Notes under the pieces: model-generated | Seen by the model: the letters and a program-made list of their open reading frames with translations, nothing else | What the model was told of the DNA's origin: nothing | Databases searched by the model: none | Made by a program: the position numbers and the translations under genes | Shown: positions 30,313 to 38,200 of the stretch, piece by piece | Layout of the letters: every line of letters starts with the position of its first letter | Numbering within the stretch: position 1 is the stretch's first letter | NCBI RefSeq assembly: GCF_003058225.1 | Contig: NZ_QBUG01000018.1 | Span: forward strand, 1-60,564 | Length of the DNA: 60,564 nucleotides | Reading direction: 5' to 3' | Origin: Promicromonospora sp. AC04 | GTDB lineage: Bacteria > Actinomycetota > Actinomycetes > Actinomycetales > Cellulomonadaceae

Positions 30313-32226
30313 CTAGGCGAGCTTCTTCTTGATGGAGCGCGCCTGCGCCAGCATCATGTCCTTCATGACGCTGCGGCGCGGGTCGATGGCGTAGGCCTGC
30401 TTGAGGACCCGGGCGCAGTCGTCGTGCCGGCCCAGGCGGCGGTACGCCTTGGCGAGCTCGCGCAGCTCGCCCGACGTGGGCTCGCGCTCAGCGATGACTG
30501 CCTCGAGGAGGCGCACGGCCTCGTTCGCCTTGTTCGTCCGGTTGGCCTGCTGGGCCTGACGGAACGGGCTGCTGCTGCCCGCCTCCGGCGGCTTGCCGCC
30601 GGCCGCGGTGTGCCGCAGCTCGCGCACCAGCTCGTTCTTCTCCCAGTCGGAGAGGTAGTCGAGCCAGGCGTAGTCCAGCTGGTCGTACCGCTCGCCCTTC
30701 GACGTCGGCTCCCACGGCTTGCGGCCCACGTAGTGGAGAACCTTGACGTCCTCCTCGTTGAACACCTGCGGGTGGTGGGAGTAGATGCGCTTGGTGGTGT
30801 TGTACTCCAGGGGCAGCTTGCGCCAGTCCGAGAAGAACTGGTTGAGGAAGCCCTGGTCACCGCCGTCGTACGACGTCGTGTGGGCCAGCTGCGACATCAT
30901 CTTCTCGAACATCCCGTGCGACGGGTTCACGGCGAAGACGCCGGAGTTGAACACGTTGCCGTCGGGCAGGTCCAGGCCGGCGTCGGGCACCGCGGCGAAG
31001 TCGTCGCCGTCGAACAGCTCGTCCAGGCTGCCCTTCACGACGGTGTCGCTGTCGAGGTAGACGAGGCGGTCGAAGAAGTCGAGCCGGAACACGTGCAGCT
31101 TCGTGTAGGTCATCGCGAAGCGCGCCTGGATCTTGTTGCCGCCCGAGTTCATCGGGTTCCGGATGCCCGGGACCTGGATGGTCCGGATGCCGCTCGCGGC
31201 CAGGGCGGAGCGGTCGGCGTCCGGCGTGACCAGCGCGATGAGCGGGACGTCCGAGTGCTCGCGCAGCGAGTTCGCCAGGGCGCGCGCGCCGTGGTGGTAC
31301 GAGCCGGAGACCACGGTGACGTACGCGCACTTGCGGCCGTCGATCTCCTTCCACAGCGGACCGTCGACCTTGGGGATGATGACTGACGTGTCCTCGCCGA
31401 CCTCGGGGAGCTCGAGGTCCACCGTGTCCTTGGACACGGCGAGCGTCGGCACCGCCTCGGGGGTGAGGTGCGGGCGGTCGGTGAGCTCGTCGTCGGCCGG
31501 CGGCACGAACAGGTGCAGCGTGTCCGACTGGCTCACGGAGCGGATCTTCGCGTCCGGGAACTCGGCGAGGCAGGAGCGCAGGAACGCGAGGTCCGAGTCC
31601 AGGCCGTGCGCGGACTCGTAGCCCGGGGTGAGGTCCTTGTCCTTCAGCGCCGACTCCGCCGCCTGCGTGACCGTGTAGCCGTACCGGCTGTCCTTGGACT
31701 CGTACAGGTCGACACCGGCGAGGTAGACCTCGCGGAAACCGACGCCGAGGCCGAACGCCAGGGCCTGCATGCCCGTCGTGGGCAGGCCCGGCCGGCTCAT
31801 GAACGCACGGGCGAGCCGCGGGTGCCGGGCCGGGATGGACCAGGAGTCCAGCTCCTCGACGCCGGTCATCGGCTCCAGACCGTACTTGTCGCCGTCGCGG
31901 TTCGCGGCGTGGCGCATCGGGCTGAGGATCCGGCGGACGTCGTACCGTCCCGAGCGGACCTCGTCCTGCAGCAGCTTCTCCAGCTTCTCGTTCGGGATGG
32001 CGCTGAAGTACGCGTCGACCCGGTCACCGAAGTGGTAGTTGCTCTCCAGGAAGAACCAGTTCATCCGGAAGACGACCACGTCCGCCGGGATCCGGTGATA
32101 GGGAGGCATGGCCGACGACGGCCCGTTGCCGACGATCAGCAGGGGCCTGTCGATCAGGTCGGCGAACGATGCGATCTCCGCGTCGCCCGGTTCACGGCCG
32201 AGCGGCACGCTCCGCATGGTGGGCAT
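30313..32226 (-). CDS. Fusion: GT42 sialyltransferase-like domain + GT8-like domain + TPR tail
   Basis: A 637-aa protein with three parts. Residues about 27-240 resemble GT42 sialyltransferases such as CstI/CstII: LLIVGNGPSS (CMP-sugar loop), VVVFRMNWFFLE, YFSAIPNE, TTGMQALAFGLGVGFREVYLAGVDLY, then HGLDSDLAFLRSCL. Residues about 297-530 look like GT8: CAYVTVVSGSYHHGARALANSL, LVYLDSDTVVKG (metal DxD at about 391-393), FNSGVFAVNPS and HYVGRKPWEP. The tail (about 550-637) is TPR-like. One chain could thus add a nonulosonate and a hexose in turn. The start ATG has AGGGAG 8 nt upstream. The NeuA/NeuB-type genes lie 2-5 kb away. Domain calls are by motif; enzymatic proof is absent. Confidence 0.75.
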   Translation of the reverse strand: MPTMRSVPLGREPGDAEIASFADLIDRPLLIVGNGPSSAMPPYHRIPADVVVFRMNWFFLESNYHFGDRVDAYFSAIPNEKLEKLLQDEVRSGRYDVRRILSPMRHAANRDGDKYGLEPMTGVEELDSWSIPARHPRLARAFMSRPGLPTTGMQALAFGLGVGFREVYLAGVDLYESKDSRYGYTVTQAAESALKDKDLTPGYESAHGLDSDLAFLRSCLAEFPDAKIRSVSQSDTLHLFVPPADDELTDRPHLTPEAVPTLAVSKDTVDLELPEVGEDTSVIIPKVDGPLWKEIDGRKCAYVTVVSGSYHHGARALANSLREHSDVPLIALVTPDADRSALAASGIRTIQVPGIRNPMNSGGNKIQARFAMTYTKLHVFRLDFFDRLVYLDSDTVVKGSLDELFDGDDFAAVPDAGLDLPDGNVFNSGVFAVNPSHGMFEKMMSQLAHTTSYDGGDQGFLNQFFSDWRKLPLEYNTTKRIYSHHPQVFNEEDVKVLHYVGRKPWEPTSKGERYDQLDYAWLDYLSDWEKNELVRELRHTAAGGKPPEAGSSSPFRQAQQANRTNKANEAVRLLEAVIAEREPTSGELRELAKAYRRLGRHDDCARVLKQAYAIDPRRSVMKDMMLAQARSIKKKLA

Positions 32227-32292
32227 CGAGATAACTCCCTTTCGGTGTACTGAGACCGGTTGAGTCTAACGGCGATGTGAGTGCGTGTTCGA

Positions 32293-34314
32293 TCAGGCCT
32301 TGGCGACGTCGGCGGCCGCTGCCCGGACGAGCGGGAGCAGCACCTGCTGGCGGTCCGCGACGTCGGCTCGGTAGTCGTCCTCGCGGGCCAGGACGTCGAG
32401 GGTGCGCTCCGCGAGCCGGGCGCCCAGGTCGGCGTCGGCCACGTCGTAGCCCCAGTCGACGCGGTCCACGTCCTCCAGGAAGTACCGCATCTTCGGGTGC
32501 GACACGATGCTCAGGACCGGGGTGCCCAGGCCGAACGGGATCATCGTCGCGTGGCCGCGCATGCCGATCACGAGCGACGCCTGCCGGTAGACGGCGAGCG
32601 CGTCGGCCTGGTCCATGTAGTGGAGCTCGTCGACGGGCAGCGTGAGGTCGTGCGCGGCCTCCAGGTCCTTCGCGAGCCGCAGGTCGCCGCGCGTGTGCGC
32701 CGCGATCCGCACCTCCGCGCCGCCCTTGCCCGCCTTCTCCGCGAGCTCGACGATCTGCGCGAGGAAGTCCGCGTAGCCGCCGCCGAAACGCCGCTCGCTG
32801 CGGTCGAACGCCGCGTTGAGCAGCACCGTGCCGGAGCCGGAGCGACCGGCGGGCAGGTCGGGGCGGATGTGCTCGAGCACGGTGGTCGGGCACGGCACGA
32901 AGCGGACCTTGTCCTGCAGCTCGGCGGGCAGCATGTCGCGTACGCGCTCGATCGAGCCGGTGTTGCGCAGGCCCACGAACTCGGCCTTGCGCGTGAAGGC
33001 GATCAGGCTGCGGCGGAACAGGTCGCCCTTGAACCGCTGCCCGGTGAAGAGGTTGAAGCCGACGGCGAAGGCGTAGACGGGGACGTTCAGCGCATCGAGC
33101 GCGGCGGGCGGCACGTTCCACTGCCAGCCGCTGTTCCCGTTGGGCGAGGTGTCCGGGAGGAACAGGCCGCCGCCGCCGACGACGAGCGCGCGCTGGTCGT
33201 TCGCGATCCGGACGAACTCGTCGTCGAACACCTGGTGCGCGTGGAAGGGCACCCAGTCGGTGGGCCCGGCGGGCTCGGTGATCGCGTCGCGGACGGCGTC
33301 CGGCAGCACGATGTCGCCGAAGTTCTCCCCGCGGTCCACGTAGAACGCGACGTGGCCCATGCCGCCCGAAGGGGCGTCGGCCTCGGCCGGCGTCACGGGG
33401 TGCTCGGACCGGCCGAGCACTGCCCGGACCGTCGACCGCGGCGCGTCGTGCCGCAGGGCCCGGCGGGCCAGGGCGTGCGCCGACTCGTCGTCGTGGATGA
33501 TCCAGGCCACCTGGGCCGCGCGCGCCGAGCCGGCCCCGGGGCTGGCGATCCGGAAGGCCCGGCGGGCGGCGTCGTACCGGCTGAGCGCCGACAGCGAGGC
33601 CCCCAGGGCGAGGAGGTACCGCTCCGAGACGACGCCGTAGTGGCGGAACGTGCCCTGCAGCAGGAACAGGGCGCCGGCGTGGTCGCCGTCGGCAGCGAGG
33701 TACTCGGCGTTCTCGACGGCCACGTCGAGCGCGCCCGGCCGCGCCGTCAGCGCCGGCATCCGGCCGGAGTCGGCGAACTCGTCCAGGACGTCGCCCAGCG
33801 GGCCCTCGACGCCCTGGGTGAGGCAGGCGACCAGATAGCGCCCGAAGGCGGCGTCGGCCGCCTTGCGGTTCGTGATGGAGACCGACGCCGCGCGCTCGCG
33901 CAGGTCGGCCAGGTCCTCCGGGCCCTCCTGGCTGAGCATCCGGGCCCGGAAGTCGAGGAACTGCTGCAGCTCCTCGACCGCACGGTGTGCGTTGGTGTGG
34001 CGCCGCGCCACCGAGCCCGTGCCGCGCGAGGACTGGTAGAAGTGCTCCTCCGCCGCGTCCGCGTCGCCGGCGAGCAGGGCGACGATGCCGGCGAGGCGGC
34101 CCGTCTCGGGCTCGGGCGAGTCGGTCCGGAGCAGCTTCGTCAGCGTGGCCGCCGCGTCCAGGTCCCAGCGGTCGATCGCCGCGCGCGCGCCGTCCAGCAT
34201 CGCCGCGCGCACCTCCGGCACCCGAGGCCAGGTGATCTGGCCCCTCGCGAGCCTGCGCGCGGTGAGCGAGTCGAGCTTCGGCCGCGAGCCCGTCACCTTC
34301 TGCAGCGCGCGCAT
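32293..34314 (-). CDS. Helical-repeat/polysaccharide pyruvyl transferase fusion
   Basis: A 673-aa protein. The first roughly 310 residues are alpha-helical, with TPR-like Ala/Leu-rich pairs (LRTDSPEPETGRLAGIVALL, RYLLALGASLSALSRYDAAR). The C-terminal half is a pyruvyl transferase domain: YVDRGENFGDIVLPDAV, ALVVGGGGLFLPDT, SGWQWNVPPAAL, YAFAVGFNLF, FVGLRNTGSIERV, CPTTVLEH and IGMRGHATMIPFGLGTPVL. It is the third such domain in 7 kb. The open frame runs up to GTG 34542, but codons beyond 34314 use rare third bases, so I chose ATG 34314; GTG 34449 and 34455 are alternatives. The helices may hold partner enzymes together. Confidence 0.75.
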   Translation of the reverse strand: MRALQKVTGSRPKLDSLTARRLARGQITWPRVPEVRAAMLDGARAAIDRWDLDAAATLTKLLRTDSPEPETGRLAGIVALLAGDADAAEEHFYQSSRGTGSVARRHTNAHRAVEELQQFLDFRARMLSQEGPEDLADLRERAASVSITNRKAADAAFGRYLVACLTQGVEGPLGDVLDEFADSGRMPALTARPGALDVAVENAEYLAADGDHAGALFLLQGTFRHYGVVSERYLLALGASLSALSRYDAARRAFRIASPGAGSARAAQVAWIIHDDESAHALARRALRHDAPRSTVRAVLGRSEHPVTPAEADAPSGGMGHVAFYVDRGENFGDIVLPDAVRDAITEPAGPTDWVPFHAHQVFDDEFVRIANDQRALVVGGGGLFLPDTSPNGNSGWQWNVPPAALDALNVPVYAFAVGFNLFTGQRFKGDLFRRSLIAFTRKAEFVGLRNTGSIERVRDMLPAELQDKVRFVPCPTTVLEHIRPDLPAGRSGSGTVLLNAAFDRSERRFGGGYADFLAQIVELAEKAGKGGAEVRIAAHTRGDLRLAKDLEAAHDLTLPVDELHYMDQADALAVYRQASLVIGMRGHATMIPFGLGTPVLSIVSHPKMRYFLEDVDRVDWGYDVADADLGARLAERTLDVLAREDDYRADVADRQQVLLPLVRAAAADVAKA

Positions 34315-34641
34315 CACCTCGGTGGTGCGGTGCGCGTTCTCCCGACGCTCGGTCCGAGAGCTTGCTCGAGGCGCGCTGCCGTCAGCGTGCGGGGAGTCTG
34401 CTTTGCGACCTTCGGTTCCGGGCACTCGAGCTGTCTCCGTTCTCGGCACGGTCACGCCGGCCTCTGGGGCGCCGCACGACCGCTTCGTGGGGAATCGTCT
34501 GGGGAGGGTGGCGGCTATCGCCGCAACGGCAGGATCCCACACCCTGGGCCGGTCCGGGTGCGGGCGCCCGTGTGCGTCGGACCGCGCGCGGAGCGCTACT
34601 GTGGCGTTATCCGTCCCGACTCAACCCCGAGAGTGCCACGT
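34315..34641. other. Divergent upstream region of the pyruvyl transferase fusion and the NeuA-like gene
   Basis: About 330 bp if the fusion starts at 34314. The minus-strand frame stays open to 34542, but its codon use is poor there. The plus strand near 34600 has TACTGT and TTATCC, possible -10 elements for the NeuA-like gene. Nothing else is recognised. Confidence 0.35.
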
Positions 34642-35886
34642 ATGTCCCTACCCGGTGAAACCCCGTCCGCCGTTGTCGTCATCCCGGCCCGGGGAGGCTC
34701 GCAGGGCGTACCCCTGAAGAACCTCGCGCGGGTGGACGGGATCACGCTCGTCGGACGCGCGGTCCAGGCGTCGCTCGCCGCCCCCTCGGTGGCCGAGGTC
34801 ATCGTCTCGACCGACCACGACGAGATCGCCGCCGAGGCCCGCCTGCACGGTGCGCGCGTCGTCGCCCGCCCCGCGGAGATCGCGGGCAGCACGGCGTCGT
34901 CGGAGTCCGCGCTGCTGCACGTCCTCGACCGGGTCGAGGCCGGCGACGGCGGCCTGCCCGCCCAGGAGATCCCGCCCGTGACCGTCCTGGTGCAGTGCAC
35001 CTCGCCGTTCATCGACCCGGAGGACCTGGACACGGCGATCCGCCGCGTCACGGCGGGAGAGAAGGACGTGGTGGTAGCGGTCTCCGAGACCCACGACTTC
35101 CAGTGGCGCATCGACGACGGCGTCGCCACGCCCGTCGGCCACACCACCGAGTACCGCCCGCGCCGCCAGGAGCGCGCCCCGCACTACCGGGAGACCGGTG
35201 CGTTCTACGTGATGCGCACGGACGGGTTCCGTGAAAGCGGCCGCCGCTTCTTCGGCGACGTCGGCATCCAGCCGCTGGCGCCCGAGTGGTCCATCGAGAT
35301 CGACGAGCCGCGCGACCTCTGGCTCGCCCGCCAGCTCGTCGACCAGGAGAGCGACGCCGCGCCGGTGCCGCTCGACGTCGACGCGCTCGTCACGGACTTC
35401 GACGGCGTGCACACCGACGACCACGCCTACGTCGACCAGGACGGCACCGAGCAGGTGCGCGTGAGCCGCGGCGACGGCATGGGCGTCGCCCGCCTGCGCC
35501 GGACCGGCCTGCCGTTCCTCATCCTGTCGACCGAGACCAACAAGGTGGTCGCGTCCCGTGCCGACAAGCTGAAGGTGCAGGTCATGCACGGTATCGAGGA
35601 CAAGGCGACCGCCCTGCGCGCCTGGATCGCCGAGCAGAACCTCGACCCGGCACGCGTCGCGTACGTCGGGAACGACGTGAACGACCTGGGCGCCATGGCG
35701 GTCGTCGGCTGGCCCGTCGCGGTCGCCGACGCACGCCCCGAGGTCAAGGCTCAGGCCCGGCTCGTGCTGTCCCGCGAGGGCGGGAACGGTGCTATCCGTG
35801 AGATCTGTGACCGTATACTCGCTGCGCGTCCGAGTGCAGTCACCCCCAGTACGGCAGCTCCTCAGACCCCCGTCGTCACCGGTTAG
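34642..35886 (+). CDS. neuA: Bifunctional CMP-nonulosonate synthetase/HAD phosphatase
   Basis: A 414-aa two-domain protein. Residues about 8-230 are a NeuA-type cytidylyltransferase: VVIPARGGSQGVPLKNL (CTP loop), IVSTDHDEIA, QCTSPF, YRPRRQERAPHYRETGAFYVMR and the sugar-site EIDEPRDLW. Residues about 245-395 are a HAD phosphatase of the KdsC/YrbI type: TDFDGVHTDD (D252 and D254), ILSTETNKV, GIEDKATAL and VAYVGNDVNDLGAM. All four HAD motifs are intact. The same order occurs in vertebrate CMAS. The likely reactions are removal of phosphate from a nonulosonate 9-phosphate, then activation with CTP. It starts a unit with NeuB. The substrate (Neu5Ac, Kdn or other) is not settled by sequence. Confidence 0.85.
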   Translation: MSLPGETPSAVVVIPARGGSQGVPLKNLARVDGITLVGRAVQASLAAPSVAEVIVSTDHDEIAAEARLHGARVVARPAEIAGSTASSESALLHVLDRVEAGDGGLPAQEIPPVTVLVQCTSPFIDPEDLDTAIRRVTAGEKDVVVAVSETHDFQWRIDDGVATPVGHTTEYRPRRQERAPHYRETGAFYVMRTDGFRESGRRFFGDVGIQPLAPEWSIEIDEPRDLWLARQLVDQESDAAPVPLDVDALVTDFDGVHTDDHAYVDQDGTEQVRVSRGDGMGVARLRRTGLPFLILSTETNKVVASRADKLKVQVMHGIEDKATALRAWIAEQNLDPARVAYVGNDVNDLGAMAVVGWPVAVADARPEVKAQARLVLSREGGNGAIREICDRILAARPSAVTPSTAAPQTPVVTG

Positions 35887-35929
35887 TCCCGACGACACGT
35901 AACAGCACTACCCTGTGCTCGACCCTTTC

Positions 35930-35936
35930 GGAAGGA
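35930..35936 (+). promoter_or_regulatory. Strong ribosome binding site of the NeuB-like gene
   Basis: GGAAGGA lies 7 nt before ATG 35944, stronger than most sites in the window, and fixes this start. Confidence 0.75.
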
Positions 35937-35943
35937 CCTTCTT

Positions 35944-36837
35944 ATGAGCGCGACGAACGCGCAGCCCGCGCCGGTCACTATCGGCGACCTGCAGGTCGGC
36001 GCCGACCAGCCCGTGTACGTGATCGGCGAGATCGGCATCAACCACAACGGTGACGTCGAGATTGCCAAGAAGCTGATCGATGTCGCGGTCGAGGCCGGAT
36101 GCCAGGCCGTGAAGTTCCAGAAGCGCACTCCGGAGATCAGCACTCCGAAGGACCAGCGTGACAAGATTCGTCAGACGCCCTGGGGCGAGATGACGTACCT
36201 CGAGTACAAGTACAAGGTTGAGTTCGAGGAGCCGGAGTACACGGAGATCGACGCGTACGCCAAGGACAAGGGCGTGCAGTGGTTCGCCTCTCCGTGGGAC
36301 GCCCCGTCGGTGGACTTCCTGGAGAAGATGGGCGTGCCGACCCACAAGGTCGCCTCCGCCTCCGTCACGGACCACGAGATGCTTCGTGCGCTCGCCGCCA
36401 CCGGCAAGCCGATCATCCTCTCGACCGGCATGTCGACGCTTGAGCAGATCGACTCCGCCGTGGAGATCCTGGGCACGGACAAGCTCGTGATCCTGCACGC
36501 CACGTCGACCTACCCGCTTCCCCCCGAGGAGGCGAACCTGCGCACCATCACGACGCTGCAGGAGCGCTACAACGTGCCCGTCGGCTACTCGGGCCACGAG
36601 ACCGGTCTGCAGATCTCGCTCGCGGCCGTGGCGCTGGGCGCCGTCGCCGTGGAGCGGCACATCACGCTCGACCGCGCCATGTGGGGCTCGGACCACGCCT
36701 CCTCGCTCGAGCCCAAGGGCCTCGAGAACCTGGTGCGCGACATCCGCATCCTCGAGAAGGCGCTCGGCGACGGCCAGAAGCGCGTCATGCCCGGCGAGTT
36801 CTCGCCCATGTCGCGCCTCCGTCGCGTCGACGCCTGA
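35944..36837 (+). CDS. neuB: NeuB-like nonulosonate (sialic acid/Kdn) synthase lacking the SAF domain
   Basis: A 297-aa TIM-barrel synthase that joins PEP to a six-carbon sugar. Family blocks are YVIGEIGINHNGDVEIAKKLIDVA, AVKFQKRTPE, FASPWDAPSVDFLEKMGV, KVASASVTDHEML, ILSTGMST, LHATSTYPLPPEEANL, VGYSGHETGLQISLAAVALGA, VERHITLDRAMWGSDHASSLEP. NeuB proteins are usually about 345 residues, with a C-terminal SAF (antifreeze-like) domain; this one stops after the barrel. In the meningococcal enzyme that domain helps bind the N-acetyl group of ManNAc. Its lack would suit a substrate without N-acetyl, such as mannose-6-phosphate for Kdn-9-phosphate (inference). It follows the NeuA-HAD gene by 57 nt. 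Confidence 0.86.
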   Translation: MSATNAQPAPVTIGDLQVGADQPVYVIGEIGINHNGDVEIAKKLIDVAVEAGCQAVKFQKRTPEISTPKDQRDKIRQTPWGEMTYLEYKYKVEFEEPEYTEIDAYAKDKGVQWFASPWDAPSVDFLEKMGVPTHKVASASVTDHEMLRALAATGKPIILSTGMSTLEQIDSAVEILGTDKLVILHATSTYPLPPEEANLRTITTLQERYNVPVGYSGHETGLQISLAAVALGAVAVERHITLDRAMWGSDHASSLEPKGLENLVRDIRILEKALGDGQKRVMPGEFSPMSRLRRVDA

Positions 36838-36948
36838 GCCTGACGCGAAGCCAGTAGGCTCAGGCGCGTCAGACAGCGCCTGGGCCGAAGGCACGACGCG
36901 GGCTCAGAGGCCAAGCAGGGTCTGAGTCCGTGGAACTGTTCATCGTCG

Positions 36949-36980
36949 GAGGCGGGCGCCGCACGCGCGGTGCCCGCCTC
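36949..36980 (+). terminator. Terminator-like hairpin after the NeuB-like gene
   Basis: GAGGCGGGC (36949-36957, one wobble pair beyond) pairs with GCCCGCCTC (36972-36980), loop 14 nt. It lies between the NeuB-like gene and the next GT2 gene. A TAGGCT box upstream (about 36856-36861) might be a promoter, in which case the hairpin would act as an attenuator. Confidence 0.5.
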
Positions 36981-37060
36981 TGATGTTCCCCGGTCCGGCA
37001 GGACCCGGGAACGTCCAGGGCCGGACCGGCCCAGCTATCGCGTCCACGAGAGGGGGCCTC

Positions 37061-38104
37061 GTGCCCGAGAGGGTTGAGGCGGCGAACATGCCGTTGGTGA
37101 CGGTCGTCGCCGTCGTACGAGACGAGGAGCCGTACCTCGAGGCGATGGTGCGGTCGATCCTGGGCCAGGACTACCCGCACCCGCTGCACATGGTGCTCGC
37201 GGTGGGTCCCTCGCGAGACCGGACGCGTGAGATCGCCGACAAGCTCGCGGCCGAGACCGGCCGCGTCACCGTGGTGGACAACCCGACGGGCTCCAAGCCG
37301 CTCGGCCTGAACGCGGGCCTGGAGCGGATGCCCGAGGGACACTCGATCTTCGTCCGGGTGGACGGCCACACTGTGGCCGAGCCGACGTACGTGCGCCGCG
37401 CGGTGGAGGCGCTCCAGGCCGCGGGGGCCGACGGCGTCGGCGGGCGCATGCTGCCCGTCGGTGACACCCCCGTCCAGAAGGCCGTCGCGCGCGCGATGAG
37501 CCACCCGGCCGGACTGGGCTCGGCGTCGTTCCACACGGGCGGCAGCGCCGGCCCGGCCGAGACGGTCTACCTGGGCACGTTCCGCCGAGAGGCGCTGGAG
37601 CGCGTCGGCGGATACTCGCCCGTGTACGTCCGGGCCCAGGACTGGGAGCTGTGCCTGCGGCTGCGCAACACCGGCAGCCTCCTGTGGTTCGACCCGTCGC
37701 TCGTGGTCGAGTACAAGCCCCGCCGGACGCTGGGCGCCGTCGCCACGCAGTTCTGGCGCACGGGCATGTGGCGCCGCGAGGTGGTGCGCCGCAACCCCGG
37801 GACCGCGAACCTCCGGTACCTCGCCCCGCCGACCGCCGTGATCGTGCTCGGCACGTCCGCGCTGGTGGCCGTCGGCGGCGCCGTCGCGGGCTCGCTGCCC
37901 CTGGCGCTGGTCGGGCTCGTGCCGCCGGCCGCCTACCTCCTGGGTGTGCTCGCCGCCTCGGCGCACGCCGCGACGCGTCAGCCGCGGCTCGACCTGCGCT
38001 CGGCGCTGGCCCTGCCCGCGACGCTCGTGACCATGCACATGGCATGGGGCGCGGGCTTCCTCCGCGGCCTGACGGACCGCGTCCGTGTCGACGACGGCGT
38101 CTGA
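37061..38104 (+). CDS. GT2 family glycosyltransferase with C-terminal membrane helices
   Basis: A 347-aa enzyme. The GT-A domain spans about 10-235: VTVVAVVRDEEPYLEAMVRSILGQDYP, VDNPTGSKPLGLNAGLER, FVRVDGHTVAEPTYV (metal Asp), then GSASFHTGGSAGPAETVYLGTFRREAL and YVRAQDWELCLRLRNTG (base/acceptor site). Two membrane helices follow at about 253-275 and 280-305. Such proteins extend surface polymers from the cytoplasmic side. The ATG at 37088 is possible, but GTG 37061 has AGAGGGGG 5 nt ahead. Its stop is followed by a 68-bp palindrome. Confidence 0.84.
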   Translation: MPERVEAANMPLVTVVAVVRDEEPYLEAMVRSILGQDYPHPLHMVLAVGPSRDRTREIADKLAAETGRVTVVDNPTGSKPLGLNAGLERMPEGHSIFVRVDGHTVAEPTYVRRAVEALQAAGADGVGGRMLPVGDTPVQKAVARAMSHPAGLGSASFHTGGSAGPAETVYLGTFRREALERVGGYSPVYVRAQDWELCLRLRNTGSLLWFDPSLVVEYKPRRTLGAVATQFWRTGMWRREVVRRNPGTANLRYLAPPTAVIVLGTSALVAVGGAVAGSLPLALVGLVPPAAYLLGVLAASAHAATRQPRLDLRSALALPATLVTMHMAWGAGFLRGLTDRVRVDDGV

Positions 38105-38123
38105 CCCCCGCCGCGTGACCCCG

Positions 38124-38191
38124 TGAGATCTGGTGTTCTGGTCGAGATCTGGTGGTGCACCACCAGATCTCGACCAGAACACCAGATCTCA
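38124..38191. repeat. 68-bp perfect palindrome without loop
   Basis: Bases 38124-38157 are the exact complement of 38158-38191, with no spacer. Each arm carries GAGATCTGGTG twice, separated by TTCTGGTC. It lies between convergent glycosyltransferase genes, 19 nt past one stop and 9 nt before the other. It may end transcription both ways, but is much longer than needed for that. Confidence 0.92.
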
Positions 38192-38200
38192 ATGCTGGGT

